DNA of 64,000 bases from Climacium dendroides (lineage: Eukaryota > Streptophyta > Bryopsida > Hypnales > Climaciaceae): assembly GCA_950106755.1 (NCBI GenBank), contig OX467083.1:19153029-19217028 (forward strand). The letters are read 5' to 3'. The position numbers and the translations under genes were made by a program. Of this stretch, positions 1-11,959 are shown piece by piece (position 1 is the stretch's first letter; each line of letters starts with the position of its first letter). Below the pieces are notes generated by a model. The model did not search any database. It was not told the DNA's origin and saw nothing but the letters and a program-made list of their open reading frames with translations.

Positions 1-867
1 TGGAAAAGCGAATTCTCGTCCTCTCCCAACTGCTGGCTCGCCGCGCTCGCATCCACCTGCTCCGCAAGCGTCGTCTCCATCATCGCCATGCCCTCCTCCA
101 CCTCCGGCATCATCCCCACCATCCCGGGAATAATGTCTCTACAACACTGAAACAGCCCCGCGTCCCCACAGCCATCTGCAACCTCCCAATCAAGCACGGG
201 AACCTCCGGCCCCTGAAAGACCCCCAGAGTCACGCACGAGCCCGGGGAAGTGCACGAGCTCGGGCTGCTGCTGCTACTCACCCCCAAGTCGTAATTGTGG
301 TTGTAGTTGGGGGTCATGGTGTAGGAGTCCACTTCGAAGCCGGAGTTCGCTTCGAAGCCGCCCAAGAGGGCCGTGGCGCCGTTACAGCACTCTTGAATGA
401 GCTCCGAGTCGCAGTCGTCGAGGTCGAAATCCTCAGAGGGATTGTTACCTAAAGCTTGTGTGCTGTTGCTGCTGTCATTGAAGCTGGCGGCGTACTGTTT
501 GCATTCATGTTTGATGAAGCTGGTGGCTTCTTTAAACATGCTTTGCGTGGTTAAGTCCGTGAGGACTAGGTGTGGCGGAAGGGTGTTCCCGTAAGCTTCG
601 AGCTTGGCGCACGAGAGATTTAGAGGTCGGGGTTTCGTGCACTTGAGAAGCTTGCGGGCGAGGTCGACGCCGCGAGCGGCGGCTTGCTCGGTTTCGAAAG
701 TGCCCAGCCACACTTTCTTGTCCACGGCCTTCCACTCCGCCACGCGAATCTCCGCCACCCATTTGTTGAGATCTGGACGGAAGCGCACGCCGTAGTATTG
801 GGAGGTGCCGGGGCGGCGGCCAGGGCGGGGAGGAGGGTGGAGGTCGTGAGGTTTGGGGCGTCTTCCA
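1..867 (-). CDS. AP2/ERF-like DNA-binding protein, partial (C-terminal part, runs off left edge)
   Basis: On the minus strand one frame stays open from a stop at 931-933 to the window edge, although it contains no usable ATG. It encodes an AP2/ERF-like domain from about 797 down to 640, with YYGVRFRPDLNKW, WVAEIR, KKVWLGTFET and EQAAARGVDLARKL. These match the family pattern YRGV-R-KW-AEIR-WLGTF-T-EAA-A-D-A. The usual RPWGKW core is replaced by RPDLNKW and about five residues are inserted between AEIR and WLGTF, so it is a divergent member. After the domain comes an acidic tail (DFDLDDCDSE) and a serine run, typical of a plant activator region. The right end is set at a possible splice acceptor (TGTGTCCAG before 867); the first exon would lie further right and was not found. 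Inferred role: nuclear transcription factor. An ordinary ERF/DREB assignment is not safe. Confidence 0.72.
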
Positions 868-2400
868 CTGGACACATACACCAATGCAACAAGAGCATAC
901 GTCAGTTTGATAGAATCAAAGCGAGAGCTTCACCGACTGAAGGAATCGAAAGCAGAAGCAAGGCTCACAACCAGAACGGTTGGAATACTTTCCAAATTGT
1001 AGGTGGTGAGGCAACAATGCACAGCCAATGGTCCAGTTTGGGTAATCAAATCCAAATCAGACAGAGTTTACGACATCGACATCGAGCATGCGTCAGTAGA
1101 ATTGTATCGGAAAAAATCCATGGCCAGAGCAATTTTCATACAGCAAGCTCCCCAGGACCACTTCATAAAAAAGAAATCAAATAGAAAATGGAAGATAATA
1201 TTTGAAACACAGGTGGTTGTGACTACAGGAGTCCTCGTAGACCAAGATGACGACATCGAATCAAAGAGAGAGCTGTAGGAATCGGAAGAGGAAGCAAGGC
1301 TCACAACCAGAGCGAGTACTTTCCAGAATACTTTCCACATGATGTTCGACAGGAAATTGTGAGGGGGTGGAGCAACAAGGCACAATAGCCAAATTGAGCG
1401 TCATTGATTCAAAACCAGACGGAGTTTACTGACATCGAGCAGCTATTTAAGCACGACTGAACTAATGGAACGAATTGGAGAAACCGAAGGTTCAGTTACA
1501 GAATGGTTGTAAAACATGTCCAAATCATGTTCGAGAAGAAAGGGTAAGGTGGTGCGGCAACAATGTACAGCATGTGCCAATGCACGCAGACGAAACCCAA
1601 ACCAGACAGAGTCTACCGACATCGATCAACCATAAGTACGCCTGCACGAATTGAAAGAATTGAAGAAAGTGAAGACTCAGTGTCAGAAAGGTTGGAAACA
1701 TGTTCAAAAATTGCGTTCGAAACCAAAATAATTGTTGGGTGCGAATTGGGTTCATCATACCGTTGCCTGGTGCGACCGTTGTTATCCGAGGTGCGTGGAG
1801 TTGTGCCGACTGGCTTGAGGTGGTGATCGCCACCCTCGTTGCACAAAATGGTTTGAATGGAGGGCGCCATGCGACTCGGACATTGAAGTCCAGAGCTTTC
1901 CGCGCCCGGGTTGCTTCGCACGAATTCCTCCAGCGCAAAGCACCTGAATTCAGGAAAGCTTGGGAGGGTCTCGGGCATCCTCAGTCAGACAAAGCGAAGA
2001 TTGCTTACAGTATAGAGTCAATTGCAACGACAGCAATTGCTTACAGTATTTTCGGTATCGGCGTTTGATGAAAATCCCACAAAAGCGAACGATTTTTATG
2101 TGCTCGTACCACCAGCTCCATACAATTTGCTCTTCCAATTCCGGCCCTCTTCCCTCTACCGACAGTATCCTCTCCACCCTTATACTCGCCTTGGAGAGCC
2201 CTTCCCGCGTTAAAGCTAGTGTTTCAGAGACTCCTGGAGAACTTAATGCATACAGTGTAATTGAAAGAGGCGATATTATTTGCCAAGTGTGTAAACCTTA
2301 GCTCGCTCAAGATGACAGCGCAAGTTGCGACGTACTCTTCAAGCGCATGGAAGGAACATTGGCACCTTGCAAGCTCAGACCCTTAAGAAGCAGCTAGCTC
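868..2400. repeat. Diverged tandem repeat in the 5' flank of the AP2-like gene
   Basis: The flank contains three to four degenerate copies of one module. A part with AAGCAAGGCTCACAACCAGA occurs near 957 and 1293. A part like GGCAACAATGYACAGC followed by CAGACAGAGTYTACGACATC occurs near 1011-1085, 1369-1435 and 1556-1623. Spacing between copies is uneven, about 180 to 340 bp. Short open frames here change frame between copies and show no family similarity, so they are not called as genes. A 14-bp direct repeat ATTGCTTACAGTAT lies at 2000 and 2036. The first exon and promoter of the AP2-like gene may be inside this stretch. Confidence 0.6.
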
Positions 2401-4828
2401 TCGTCCCATGACCCCACCAAGCAAGCTTAGTGCACGTATGCGGAGGACAAAGTGTTGATCAGCTGCACAAGTAGTGTAGAATCATATCCAACAAGTAAGA
2501 CCTTATAACCATTTCCTGAGCTCCAGACTTGAGTCACAAAGGAGCAGTGACGCAGTTGCCCCGAAAACCTGAAACCACTCGTATGTTTCTAACCCTGAAA
2601 ATTTTCTCATTTTTCAATATTCCAGTACATCAGTAAAATGAAAATAAAGTTCTATCTGCTGAAATTTTCACCAATTAATCGTGGCTGGAAAAAAAAATCA
2701 AAAATTAAGATTCAATTTGAGAGTTCAATTTCTGAGTCCCCAAATTAGTTTGGCAATGGGAAAAACAGCCAGAGCCTCATAATTAAGTCAAGTCAACTGA
2801 AAGTGGCGGTAGTTTAGAAACACGGACAGCTGGGGAGGAGCTGAATTCGTCAAACAGAGCGCTCAATGGGGTGCAGCTTCCTGTCCTGATGAAACCAAAC
2901 GGTAGATCCGCAACTGTACATGGCTGTAATACGTTTTGATTGCTGTGATAAGGAAGGAGGCCAGTGCTGGGCTCGAAAATTGCGAAAAGAAAAGAAAACC
3001 CCAGACGACACAAGTCGTCGTCTTTCTGCCCTTCATCTGGGGTTGGGGCGGCCGGGATGAAGGATCTTGATTGCTGTAGAGATCGCTTTCACCTCCGACG
3101 AGGTTCTAAATTTCTAATTTCTAAAGCTTCTTTGTTTGCCACCATTACTGCTGATTTAATCGCTATGCAAAGTGCCGACAATCATGATTATGCACGGTCC
3201 AGGACTTGAATGGTGGATCTAATGAGATTCAAAGTCACCTAATTAAAGTCTGGCTTCAGTTGTTTTGGCCGTGCATGATAAAACGTATGGATAAATGGAG
3301 TAGGATATTGAAAGGAAGTGTTGCCTAAAGATTGCGGGGACAAACGTAAGTCAGGCTTTGCACCTAAGTTATGAATTACGATCCTAACCATATGCAATGG
3401 ACGCAAATCAACTGATACGATCTTTCAAGTTCTGTACTTTCAATTATTTCCCAAAGTCTGACTACTTTTGGCCTTGGTTTTGGCCTTGGTTTTGACCTCG
3501 AATGATTAATAGTGAAAGGGTTAATAGAATAAGGTAATGAATGCATGTGTGGCACAGATTGAGAGTGCAAGTACAAAGGTAAGCCAGGCTTGGCTCTGCA
3601 GCAAAGAATTCTTTTTTTTTTTCTTTTTTTTTTGAGACAAATGAAACGGAATTCCATTGCCAGAAAATGAGCAGTAGAGAATTCCTGAGTGACGATCCTA
3701 ACCGCCTTGCAAAGGATGCAATTCACCTGATTCGATCTTTCAAGTTTGTACTTTCGGAAATGAAAGTATTCCTCCCTCTCGAGATCCGACTAATTCCTTT
3801 GCTTGTTTCTTTGTTTCTTTTTGAGACAAATGAAACGAAATTCCATTGCCCGACTAACATAATTCCTGTGTGAGGGCCCATCTATGCTAAAGCTAATGGG
3901 ACTGAAATCGAAACATTTGTTGGAGTAAATAATTAAAACTCCTGGTCTTGGACTGGGTGAGCGGAGTCGAATCTGAAGCTGGCTTTGTGGAATATGGTAA
4001 TTCTGAGCCGAGCAATTAGCGCAGGATATACTTTTCTAATACCGCGCTCCAGGTTTGAGTTGCGGATTAGCACAGTGTCAGTGAGGACGTGGGTGATCGA
4101 ATGGTGAAGCAATTGTAAGAGACTTTGGGGAATGTGAGTGTCGGAACAGAAACTGGAGTTAGCTATGATAGGGGAGTGGCTGTGGCTTCCATCTTAAGTT
4201 AAGTTCGCCATAGCCACACCTCTCTGGCTTCCTGTAGAGTAGATGTTTTACCTTAATTGAGATCATGATACTTGGTTAGTTAAGCAGGAATCCGACAAAA
4301 CTGGAGCTTACGGTTCAGTGTATTGAGCCTCTCGTGAGTGTGCGCCCAGCCAAACTAAAAAATTTTAAATATGATATGAAGGGGCTGTGTTTTGTGATCC
4401 TGGCTGTGGCTTGAATTGGCTCCGTCGAGGCCGTTCTTGGTTGCCACGCACGTATGTTTTTTCCCAGTGCACGAGAAGATTTCCGTGAAGAAAAACAGGC
4501 CACACTTCACAGTGTCTGCACCCAATGTTGTTCTTGAAATGCGTCATTTTCATCCCAACTTGGCTGCTTTTCCCGCTTTGAATTCTTCCTGCCCCCCTGT
4601 TGGAACAGACAAAAAGAGAGCCTGTTTTGATTATAACTTAAAAGAAGAAGAAAAATCTTCGAAAACAATTCACTGCGGCAGTAATAAGTCACTGAGGTAC
4701 AGTACACGCCAACCAAGGTCCAACCTTTGGAGAGTACTGGAACGGAAGGCTTAGCGGCAACTCTGGTTTCTGGTATTAAGCTTAACTCAGGCCTCAGACT
4801 CTTCATTCACGCCGGTCTTGTTTCAAAG
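2401..4828. other. Gene-free stretch with local duplications
   Basis: No convincing gene is seen. The part at 3372-3850 carries a degenerate duplication. CGATCCTAACC with TTCAAGTT-TGTACTTTC occurs at about 3381 and 3693, and GAGACAAATGAAACG with ATTCCATTGCC occurs at about 3633 and 3822. Open frames at 4416-4754 and on the opposite strand overlap, share no known motif and are treated as chance. Confidence 0.5.
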
Positions 4829-5665
4829 TGTGGGAATTGGTGTGTAGAATGAAATTAAATTAAAGGACTCACTCATGATTCACTCGGGTTTCGAAAAAAG
4901 AAATTAGGAAGTTTGTTTGGTGTGGGAATTATGCATTGTGAATGAAAGGACTCGATCTCAACTCACGTAGGTTTCGAAAAAGAAACGAGGAAGTTTGTTG
5001 AGTGTGATAATTGTCACTTCCATGAATGAGCTTTTTCTTCACACATGTTTCAAGAAAGAATCTAGGGAGTTCTTTGGGTGTAGGAAACTAGTGTCACTTG
5101 AATGAATGGGCCAACTTTCTATTCGAGAAGCAAGGAAGAATTCAATTTTAGTAAATTAAAAAATTAGGAAATTCTTTAGGCGTGGGAATTGGTGTCACTT
5201 GAATGAATGGGTTTTTAATCCATGTGTGCTTCAAAAAAGAATCTAGGGAGTTCTTTGGGAACTTGGTGTTTTGAATGAAAGGACTCTATCAATTCATTGT
5301 GGTTTTAAAGAAAGAATTATAGGAAGTTTATTGGCTGTGGACATTGGTGTCTCTAAAATAAATATGTAATTTATCTAAGTGTGTTTCAAAAGAGAAACTA
5401 GGAATTTTAGGGGGGGTCATGAGAAATGAATTCAATTGAGTGAATAGGTTCTAATTCACACCAACTTCAAATAAAGAAATCAGAGAATTCATTGGGTTTA
5501 GTCTCCTTGAATGAATGAACTTTTATTTGTTGTGGTTTTGAAAAAGAAACTAAGAAAATTTAGTGGGTGTGGAAATTGGCATCATTGGAATGTGGACTCT
5601 TTATTTACTTCAATTTAAGAAAAATGACAACTTAAAGGGAGTCTTAGGATGTAGGAATTGAAATG
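4829..5665. repeat. Degenerate minisatellite, about 80-bp period, around 11 units
   Basis: A phrase close to AGGAAGTTTGTTTGGTGTGG, followed by GAATT, recurs near 4906, 4988, 5066, 5165, 5245, 5322, 5399, 5482, 5552 and 5634. Between copies lie GTGTCACTTGAATGAATGG, GGACTC, and GTTTCRAAAAAGAAA-like stretches. Mean spacing is about 81 bp. Units become more AT-rich and more diverged to the right, where the array merges into an AT-rich block. No open frame spans it. Confidence 0.8.
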
Positions 5666-8600
5666 ATGAATCAAGAGTCCATTTACACTTTTTTTCATAC
5701 ATTTCATATAGATCGAAATGTTACAAATCATTCTATTTTTGCCCACATTTGTACCAAAAAACAATATGCAAATGGCCTTTTAAATTTCAAATGTTAAGAT
5801 GTAGTAATTGTCTTTTCTAGCATTTAAAAACGTAAGTGCTTTTCAAATTGTAACCCCTAAATGTCCAAAGGATAGTGAACAAAACTCAAATGTGGTTACA
5901 AAATATGGCTTCTTCAAACTTTTTGACAATTGCATCAAAACTTCAAATGTTTACATCAAGATTAGAAATCATCTATAAAGTCAAGTTTTGAAAAATTCTT
6001 ATAGATCTCTTTCACATCAATATTGAAACAGTTTCCTTTGATAATTCATTAAAAAAACATTTTTTGTTTTTATCATTAAATTTTTTTATTTGCTAAAAGT
6101 GAGGTTCCAAGTGATGTGAGAAAAATGGAAAAAGATTTAAAGATGAAAACACCAATACTTTCTCCTAATATTAAAACTTTCTAGCACTACACATATATTG
6201 AATATTTTATATTTTTTTCCTACAAAAAAAATTGACTATTTGTATCAATTTGGAGCAAAAGAATTTCAAATGCAATTTGATATGGTATGCAATAAAATCT
6301 CTTTTTTTTGGGATAATATTTTTTTATTACACTTAAAAAATTAGACAAAAACTACTTTAAAATTACTTTAAAATGGTCAATGGGTTATTGGAAGGTAAGA
6401 TATACACACAATTACATAAAAGAAGTATTTGATTGTGAGCTTTCAATAATAGAGGTGATTATATTAACTTTCAAGATTTAAAAGTTCTACGTCAAGCAAC
6501 TATTTAGAAGACAATATATTTGATTATCAATCTTGTAAGAAAATAATTAAATCTTGCCTTCAAGAAATTGCAAGGGTTTTATTTGTAGGGTGCTATGATG
6601 ACACCCTAAACAATTAAATAAATTTTGGGATTAATATTTTTTAAATAATTTGATTTTCTTTTTCTTTTAAATTGTTGAATAGAACTAAAGTATGAGATAG
6701 AGGAAAGCTAAATCATTAATAGCTTTAAGATGAAATTAGAATACAATAATCCCAATAGTGAAATTATTTTAGCAATCAAAGTTATTTTTGTGGAATTTTT
6801 ATATTTAAGAAATGTGGAAATTGAAATTAAAAACAATCCTTATACATAATTTTTTCAAAAAAATGTTATAATTGCCCGGAAAACAAGATGCTCCATAACT
6901 TTTACATCACAAATTCAAATGGAAATGAATCAAAGCTTTCTATATAGACAAAAATACAATCTATAACAACAATTTTTTTCAAATTTTTATATCAAAATTT
7001 TATGAATCTCTATGTTGCCCATTGAGTTAAAATTTGGGCTTATTGTTATTGTAATATGACTTTTTGCTTTGGTCACTAATTGAAATAAATATAATATTTC
7101 CCAAAGCTAATAAATTTTTTTCTCTTACAAAAAAATTTCAAAATTTCCGCTAGGAAATTTCGCTCATAAGATCCTATTTGAAATCTATTTCATCCTTTAT
7201 AGGGACAATAGGATTTTAAGGGGTATTTAACTTCAAAGTTTTGTCAAAATCTAAATGAGGTGTTTAGGGAATTTAGGGATTAAACAACATAGTCCTTTAT
7301 CTTTAAAATTTGGCAAGTGAGTGACTAATTTAACTACTTTTGCAATGGTAAATAAAACTGAACTTTCCACAAAGTTGAGTCATATTATAATGAATTAGTA
7401 AAGTAAGCTCGCCATTTTTTTAAACCTCTAAAGTCCCAAGGCCTTTTCTATCAAAAAAACATCCAAAACTCTCATTTCTAGTGTAGTGCAAAAAAAAATA
7501 ATTAATATTTTTGCATCTTCAATCGTAGGATCGTGCAATAGATTAGTTTGAAAACTTGTAGAAAAGTTTCATAAACTTTGATTATATATATTCCAAGATG
7601 TTTGTATTTTAAAGTGGAAATAATGTATTTTTTGTTAATTTAACAAAAGAGATTAGAAGATTTTGAATCTTTTTAACTTAAAGTATTTGCATTTCAAATT
7701 TCAAATTTAAAGCATTTTATACTGAAGGATTGAGTTGAGACCTTAGAAAAAAAAATTCAAAAAAAGAACATGATTTTGATTCTTTAAAATTTGTTAAGTA
7801 GAAGCAAGAATGTAATGGAAGGAAAAACTATATCATTCATAGATCTAAGATGGAATTAACTCAGTACACTAATGTTACCAATGAGATTTTTTAACAAAAA
7901 AATTAAGTAATCCATACAAAACTTCTTTTCCTAAAAAAATTGTAAAAATTTAGCTCAAAAATGAATCCATCATGTTAATTTTTCAAGTAGATACTCTAAT
8001 TGCTTGCAAAGCAAGATGCCACTTTTTCATTTATATGGCATAACTTTTGCTTAGGGCACCAATAGAAATAAGAATTATATTTCTAGAAAAATAAGTTGTT
8101 TTTCTTTCATGAAAAAAGTTCAAAAAAATACATGTCCAAACTTAAGATCATGGGAATTGATCCAAACTCCCAAGTATGCTCTTGGGAACTTTAGGGATTA
8201 ACTTCATATGTCAAATGAGTTGAATTTTTTGTATAGTATTTTATAATAGTACAGTAGAATTTTTTACATTATGATTTTTAAAATATCTTTAATTTTTAGT
8301 TCTTTTCAATATACTAGAAAATGACAATTTTGGACTCAATTGTGGAGAAAGAGTCTGAAACTTTAGGCATTAAATCTACAAATTTTCATTTTAAATGCAA
8401 TTTCTATGCTAAAAGTCAATTCTATCAAATGTTACATCGTAAATTTGTCTCATTTAGCTACTTCCAAAAAAAACATACTACAAAATCCTATTGATTTTGT
8501 GTGACCCTAACAAGATTGATTTCAAGTTGATGGGTGATTACAAAATTGACTTCATATGAACTTACCCAAGCTTTGAAAAAGCTCAAAGAATTTTAGAGGT

Positions 8601-9700
8601 TGAATTCTATTTTTAGCATCAAAATCCAAATTTGAAAACAATTGTTTATGGTTTTTCTATTCAAGACTTTGGACAAAGGTATCCATTTCATATCTTGATT
8701 TTCTAATGTTAAAGGCTCTTGGAAATGAGTTAGGTTTGCTAGCATGTGAGCCTAAGATTTTGAACTCATGAGCTTAGGAACCTAGGCTCTAATATTATAG
8801 GTACTTATGTTATAGACACCTTCCATTGTTATAGGATATTTATATTATGGGTGTTTGTACTATAGATACCTATGTTATAAAGGCCTTCTATGGTTATAAA
8901 TTATTTATATTGTAGGTATTTATGATATAGGTACCTATGTTATAACTTCATTTTTTTCATGACTTAAATTTTATATTTGACATGTAAAAAGAGGATTGAT
9001 AAACTTCAAATCCATTCCAACAAATTTTACTCAAACAATATTGATTTTCCAAATTTAATTTAGAAGGGATTTAAAACTTATATTATTGTATTAAATAATT
9101 GATGATAGGAATGAACAGAAGAATAAATCAATTTACTATACACAATCTAAAATTCCTAATCTGCACCTATTATTCATTCATTGATTTCAAAACATCCCTC
9201 TATACTATAGTTTGTAATTGAACTTTTGCAAATTTTGAAAGAGAAAACCCATGTACAATGAAAATTAGTACAAAACTTGGTGATCATTGTTTGAATCAAC
9301 CTTTTTTTGAAAAATCAAATTTTGGCAAAAAAAGACACCAAAAAATTGTTGTTGGACAATATAAACACATCCTTGAATTGCAAGGCCATTTGCTACATAT
9401 GAAATATATGTAACATAAAAATAAATGTATATCTAACTAACAAGCTCTTTATATTCATGGTAAGAATCTCAAAGTTGCTCAAGTGAGGAAATTTATGCCA
9501 TGAAGGATCAAAGTCTATCAATCCAATTGAGTAAGATCAAAAGAATTTTTTTTTCATTTTTTTTCAAACCCAAATATCTTACAATTTGTGTATGACTTCA
9601 TTGTTCATTGTAGAAACAAAGAATGCACCTATTGGTCTAATAATCCAAACATTTTGGTGACCACCTTAATAATAGGGGTTGCATCTTTAAAGGTTAAGCT
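5666..9700. other. AT-rich gene-free block
   Basis: About 4 kb of very AT-rich DNA without any open frame of useful length. It has many A and T runs and no splice-signal pattern. At 8735-8950 lies a repeat built from TATAGGTACCTATGTTATA-type phrases (GGTACCTATRTTATAGACACC-like), also found inverted at 25.2-25.45 kb. The block is best read as old, decayed repeat DNA. Confidence 0.6.
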
Positions 9701-11959
9701 TAAGGGTTAAGCTTACAAACAGATTACTACAGTACAAGCAGGTTCCAACTTCCAAGCAAATCTTTAGACCCCTCCTTCGAAGCCCCTAACCAAAATTACT
9801 CAACGACTAAGTCTTTGTTGTAAAACGAAGTTACTGCAGTAGTTTCTACACTCCATATGTGGTACAGCATTGCCATGAGTGAATAATAACTTGGGGCAGT
9901 GGGTTTGTGGGACCTGGCTGGGGGGCCTTAGGGGGCAAAGCCAGGGGCCTCTGTGCAAGTGGGACCCTATTATTGTCATACTTACCACCACAGAAGTTGA
10001 AAAAGTATTTCGGTTTGTCTGTACAAGCATCTTTGACCTCACCCCACCAAGGCACACACTCAGTCTGCACCAAAAAGCAGTTTTCAAAAAATTAAATTTA
10101 AAACCAATATGCAAACCCTATAAGGCCTTCACTAGATCTGGAGGTTGGGACTCGAGAGGCTGCATCAATCATTTGTGTGTGTCAAGTTTTCTCTAATTTC
10201 TCGATGCAAATGAAATGAAATGAGCTGAATTTATTTTTTTGGGTGGGGGTGGGGGTGGGGTGGTGGGGAACACATGGACAATTTCCATTGATAGAGGAAA
10301 AGGTACAGCGAACCAAGGGAGCAAGTCCCCGGCGGCAATATAATGAACTGAACTTTCATTGCCAGGCAAAGTGTTCAGCACTAGCTCATCACAAAAATGA
10401 ATGAACCCAAATCCAAAAAAAAAGGCATAATCATCGCTTGAAATGCACACAGAGCATTCATTTCAAGTGGCAATTTTGGGTGCACATACCTCAATGGAAG
10501 TTAGAGTTTACACCAGCATGGATACAAAAGTCCCAGTGGGGTAGTTCTCCTACCTATGCCACATGGACATAATTGAGCTATGAATATCTAATTCCTGCAC
10601 ATTACATCAAAAGCAGGGTACTAGGTTGGCCCACACTTACACTCGACATGTACACAGGCCGAAGATTTCAGAATGTGGGGAAACCTAATTCCCTCCGATT
10701 AGGTAATCAGGTAACGAAAGGGCCTAATAGACAAGAATGTACTTGCACATCAGCTTAAGCTAGAACCCAGATTATGAAGTAGGTTCCAATCAACTGACAG
10801 AGTTCTTCCTCGAGACAGAAATGTTTTTGCCACCAAACTGACACAAATATCATGTCTCACAGACAAGTGTAAAGACACCTCCAATTGACAACAGTACTGC
10901 TGCCCTGGGGAGTCGGTAAGCAGTTTCCCAACTCCTTATTTATACCGCAAGGTGCGTGATGGTCGGCGAAAAGAACCATTGCAGGACCAGGGGCGGTTTG
11001 TGATTCCCGGACCCAGTACCATATTTTATTGCAAATGCGATATATTCAAACATGGTCAGGGCCCCTCTTCGCCGCCCTCCCTCGAACATTGGCTAGAAAT
11101 ATTGATGTCAACCGACCAAATTCTCCATTCAATGTAGGAGCAGGCCACAGTAACAGGGAAGACTAACCCACACAGTCGGTTCTACAGTAAACCAAGTGGA
11201 TCAATTGAGACGACTTGAGTTCTAAATTGCAATTGTGCACCCAACGGGTTTCGAAACTCTCACCTCTTGAAGAAGAAGAAACTCGTCATCTGGCCATGTC
11301 CGGTGGGCCAAAACGTTGCAAGGCAGCCATATCATGTACCTATACAGATTGAAAATAAATATAATCAGACAACTCCACTGCCAACAGTGTTCAACAAAGG
11401 TAAAACTCAATATTTGGATGTACAAATACAGGAATGGACTCAAGAATCACATGTCTCCAATTGCGAGGCAAGAAAAACGGTGCCTTTCGATCGAAAGTTT
11501 CTCTTTTTCATGACCGAATATAGAGCAGTTTGGACACAATATACACATGAATTGGAGTGCACATGATAAGACTTTGCTCTTAAAATGCGACTCTTACATT
11601 GTGCAACACATCCCTTACTGTAGAAAAGAGCGCATTCGAATGGTTCTAAAATGCCACAGTGCATCTGGGCCAAGCAGACGAAACATTGTGACTGTCTTCA
11701 TCCATGCTGATGCCTACTAACAAAACAGCAACTAATGGCATATTATTTTTTTATCATTGACAAAGCGTATTTGAACCGATACTCCATTTCCAAGGCCAGC
11801 AGAAGAGAAATGAGAATTTGATTACGAGAATCCAAATAAGATTCATGGAAGATGAATCCCTAAACCACAAATGTGCAAGGAAAATAATTACCTCAACGTT
11901 GTACAGAGAAATTGGGTTTCTGACAAGTATTTGAAGCTGTCTTAAATGAGGAAACCTAT
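9701..11959. other. Downstream flank of PIG-L, no gene recognised
   Basis: Base composition is close to that of the genes, but no family can be recognised on either strand. A G-rich run (GGGTGGGGGTGGGGGTGGGG) lies at 10241-10260. A TATA-like TATAAATA is present on the minus strand near 10937. The minus-strand part at 11275-11342 has an acceptor-like and a donor-like border and an open frame with RTWPDDEF, but it lies beyond the PIG-L stop and could be 3' UTR or chance. The 3' UTR of PIG-L presumably occupies the right part. Confidence 0.4.

Noticed and set aside
684..1184. Plus-strand frame over the AP2-like exon and its flank
   Set aside because: Its left half is antisense to the AP2-like domain and the rest lies in a diverged repeat.
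4416..4806. Overlapping open frames on both strands
   Set aside because: No motif, no splice context, and similar lengths on both strands as expected by chance.
11222..11443. Minus-strand frame with RTWPDDEF and splice-like borders
   Set aside because: It lies beyond the PIG-L stop and matches no family; the PIG-L catalytic motif is already accounted for at 14627-14690.
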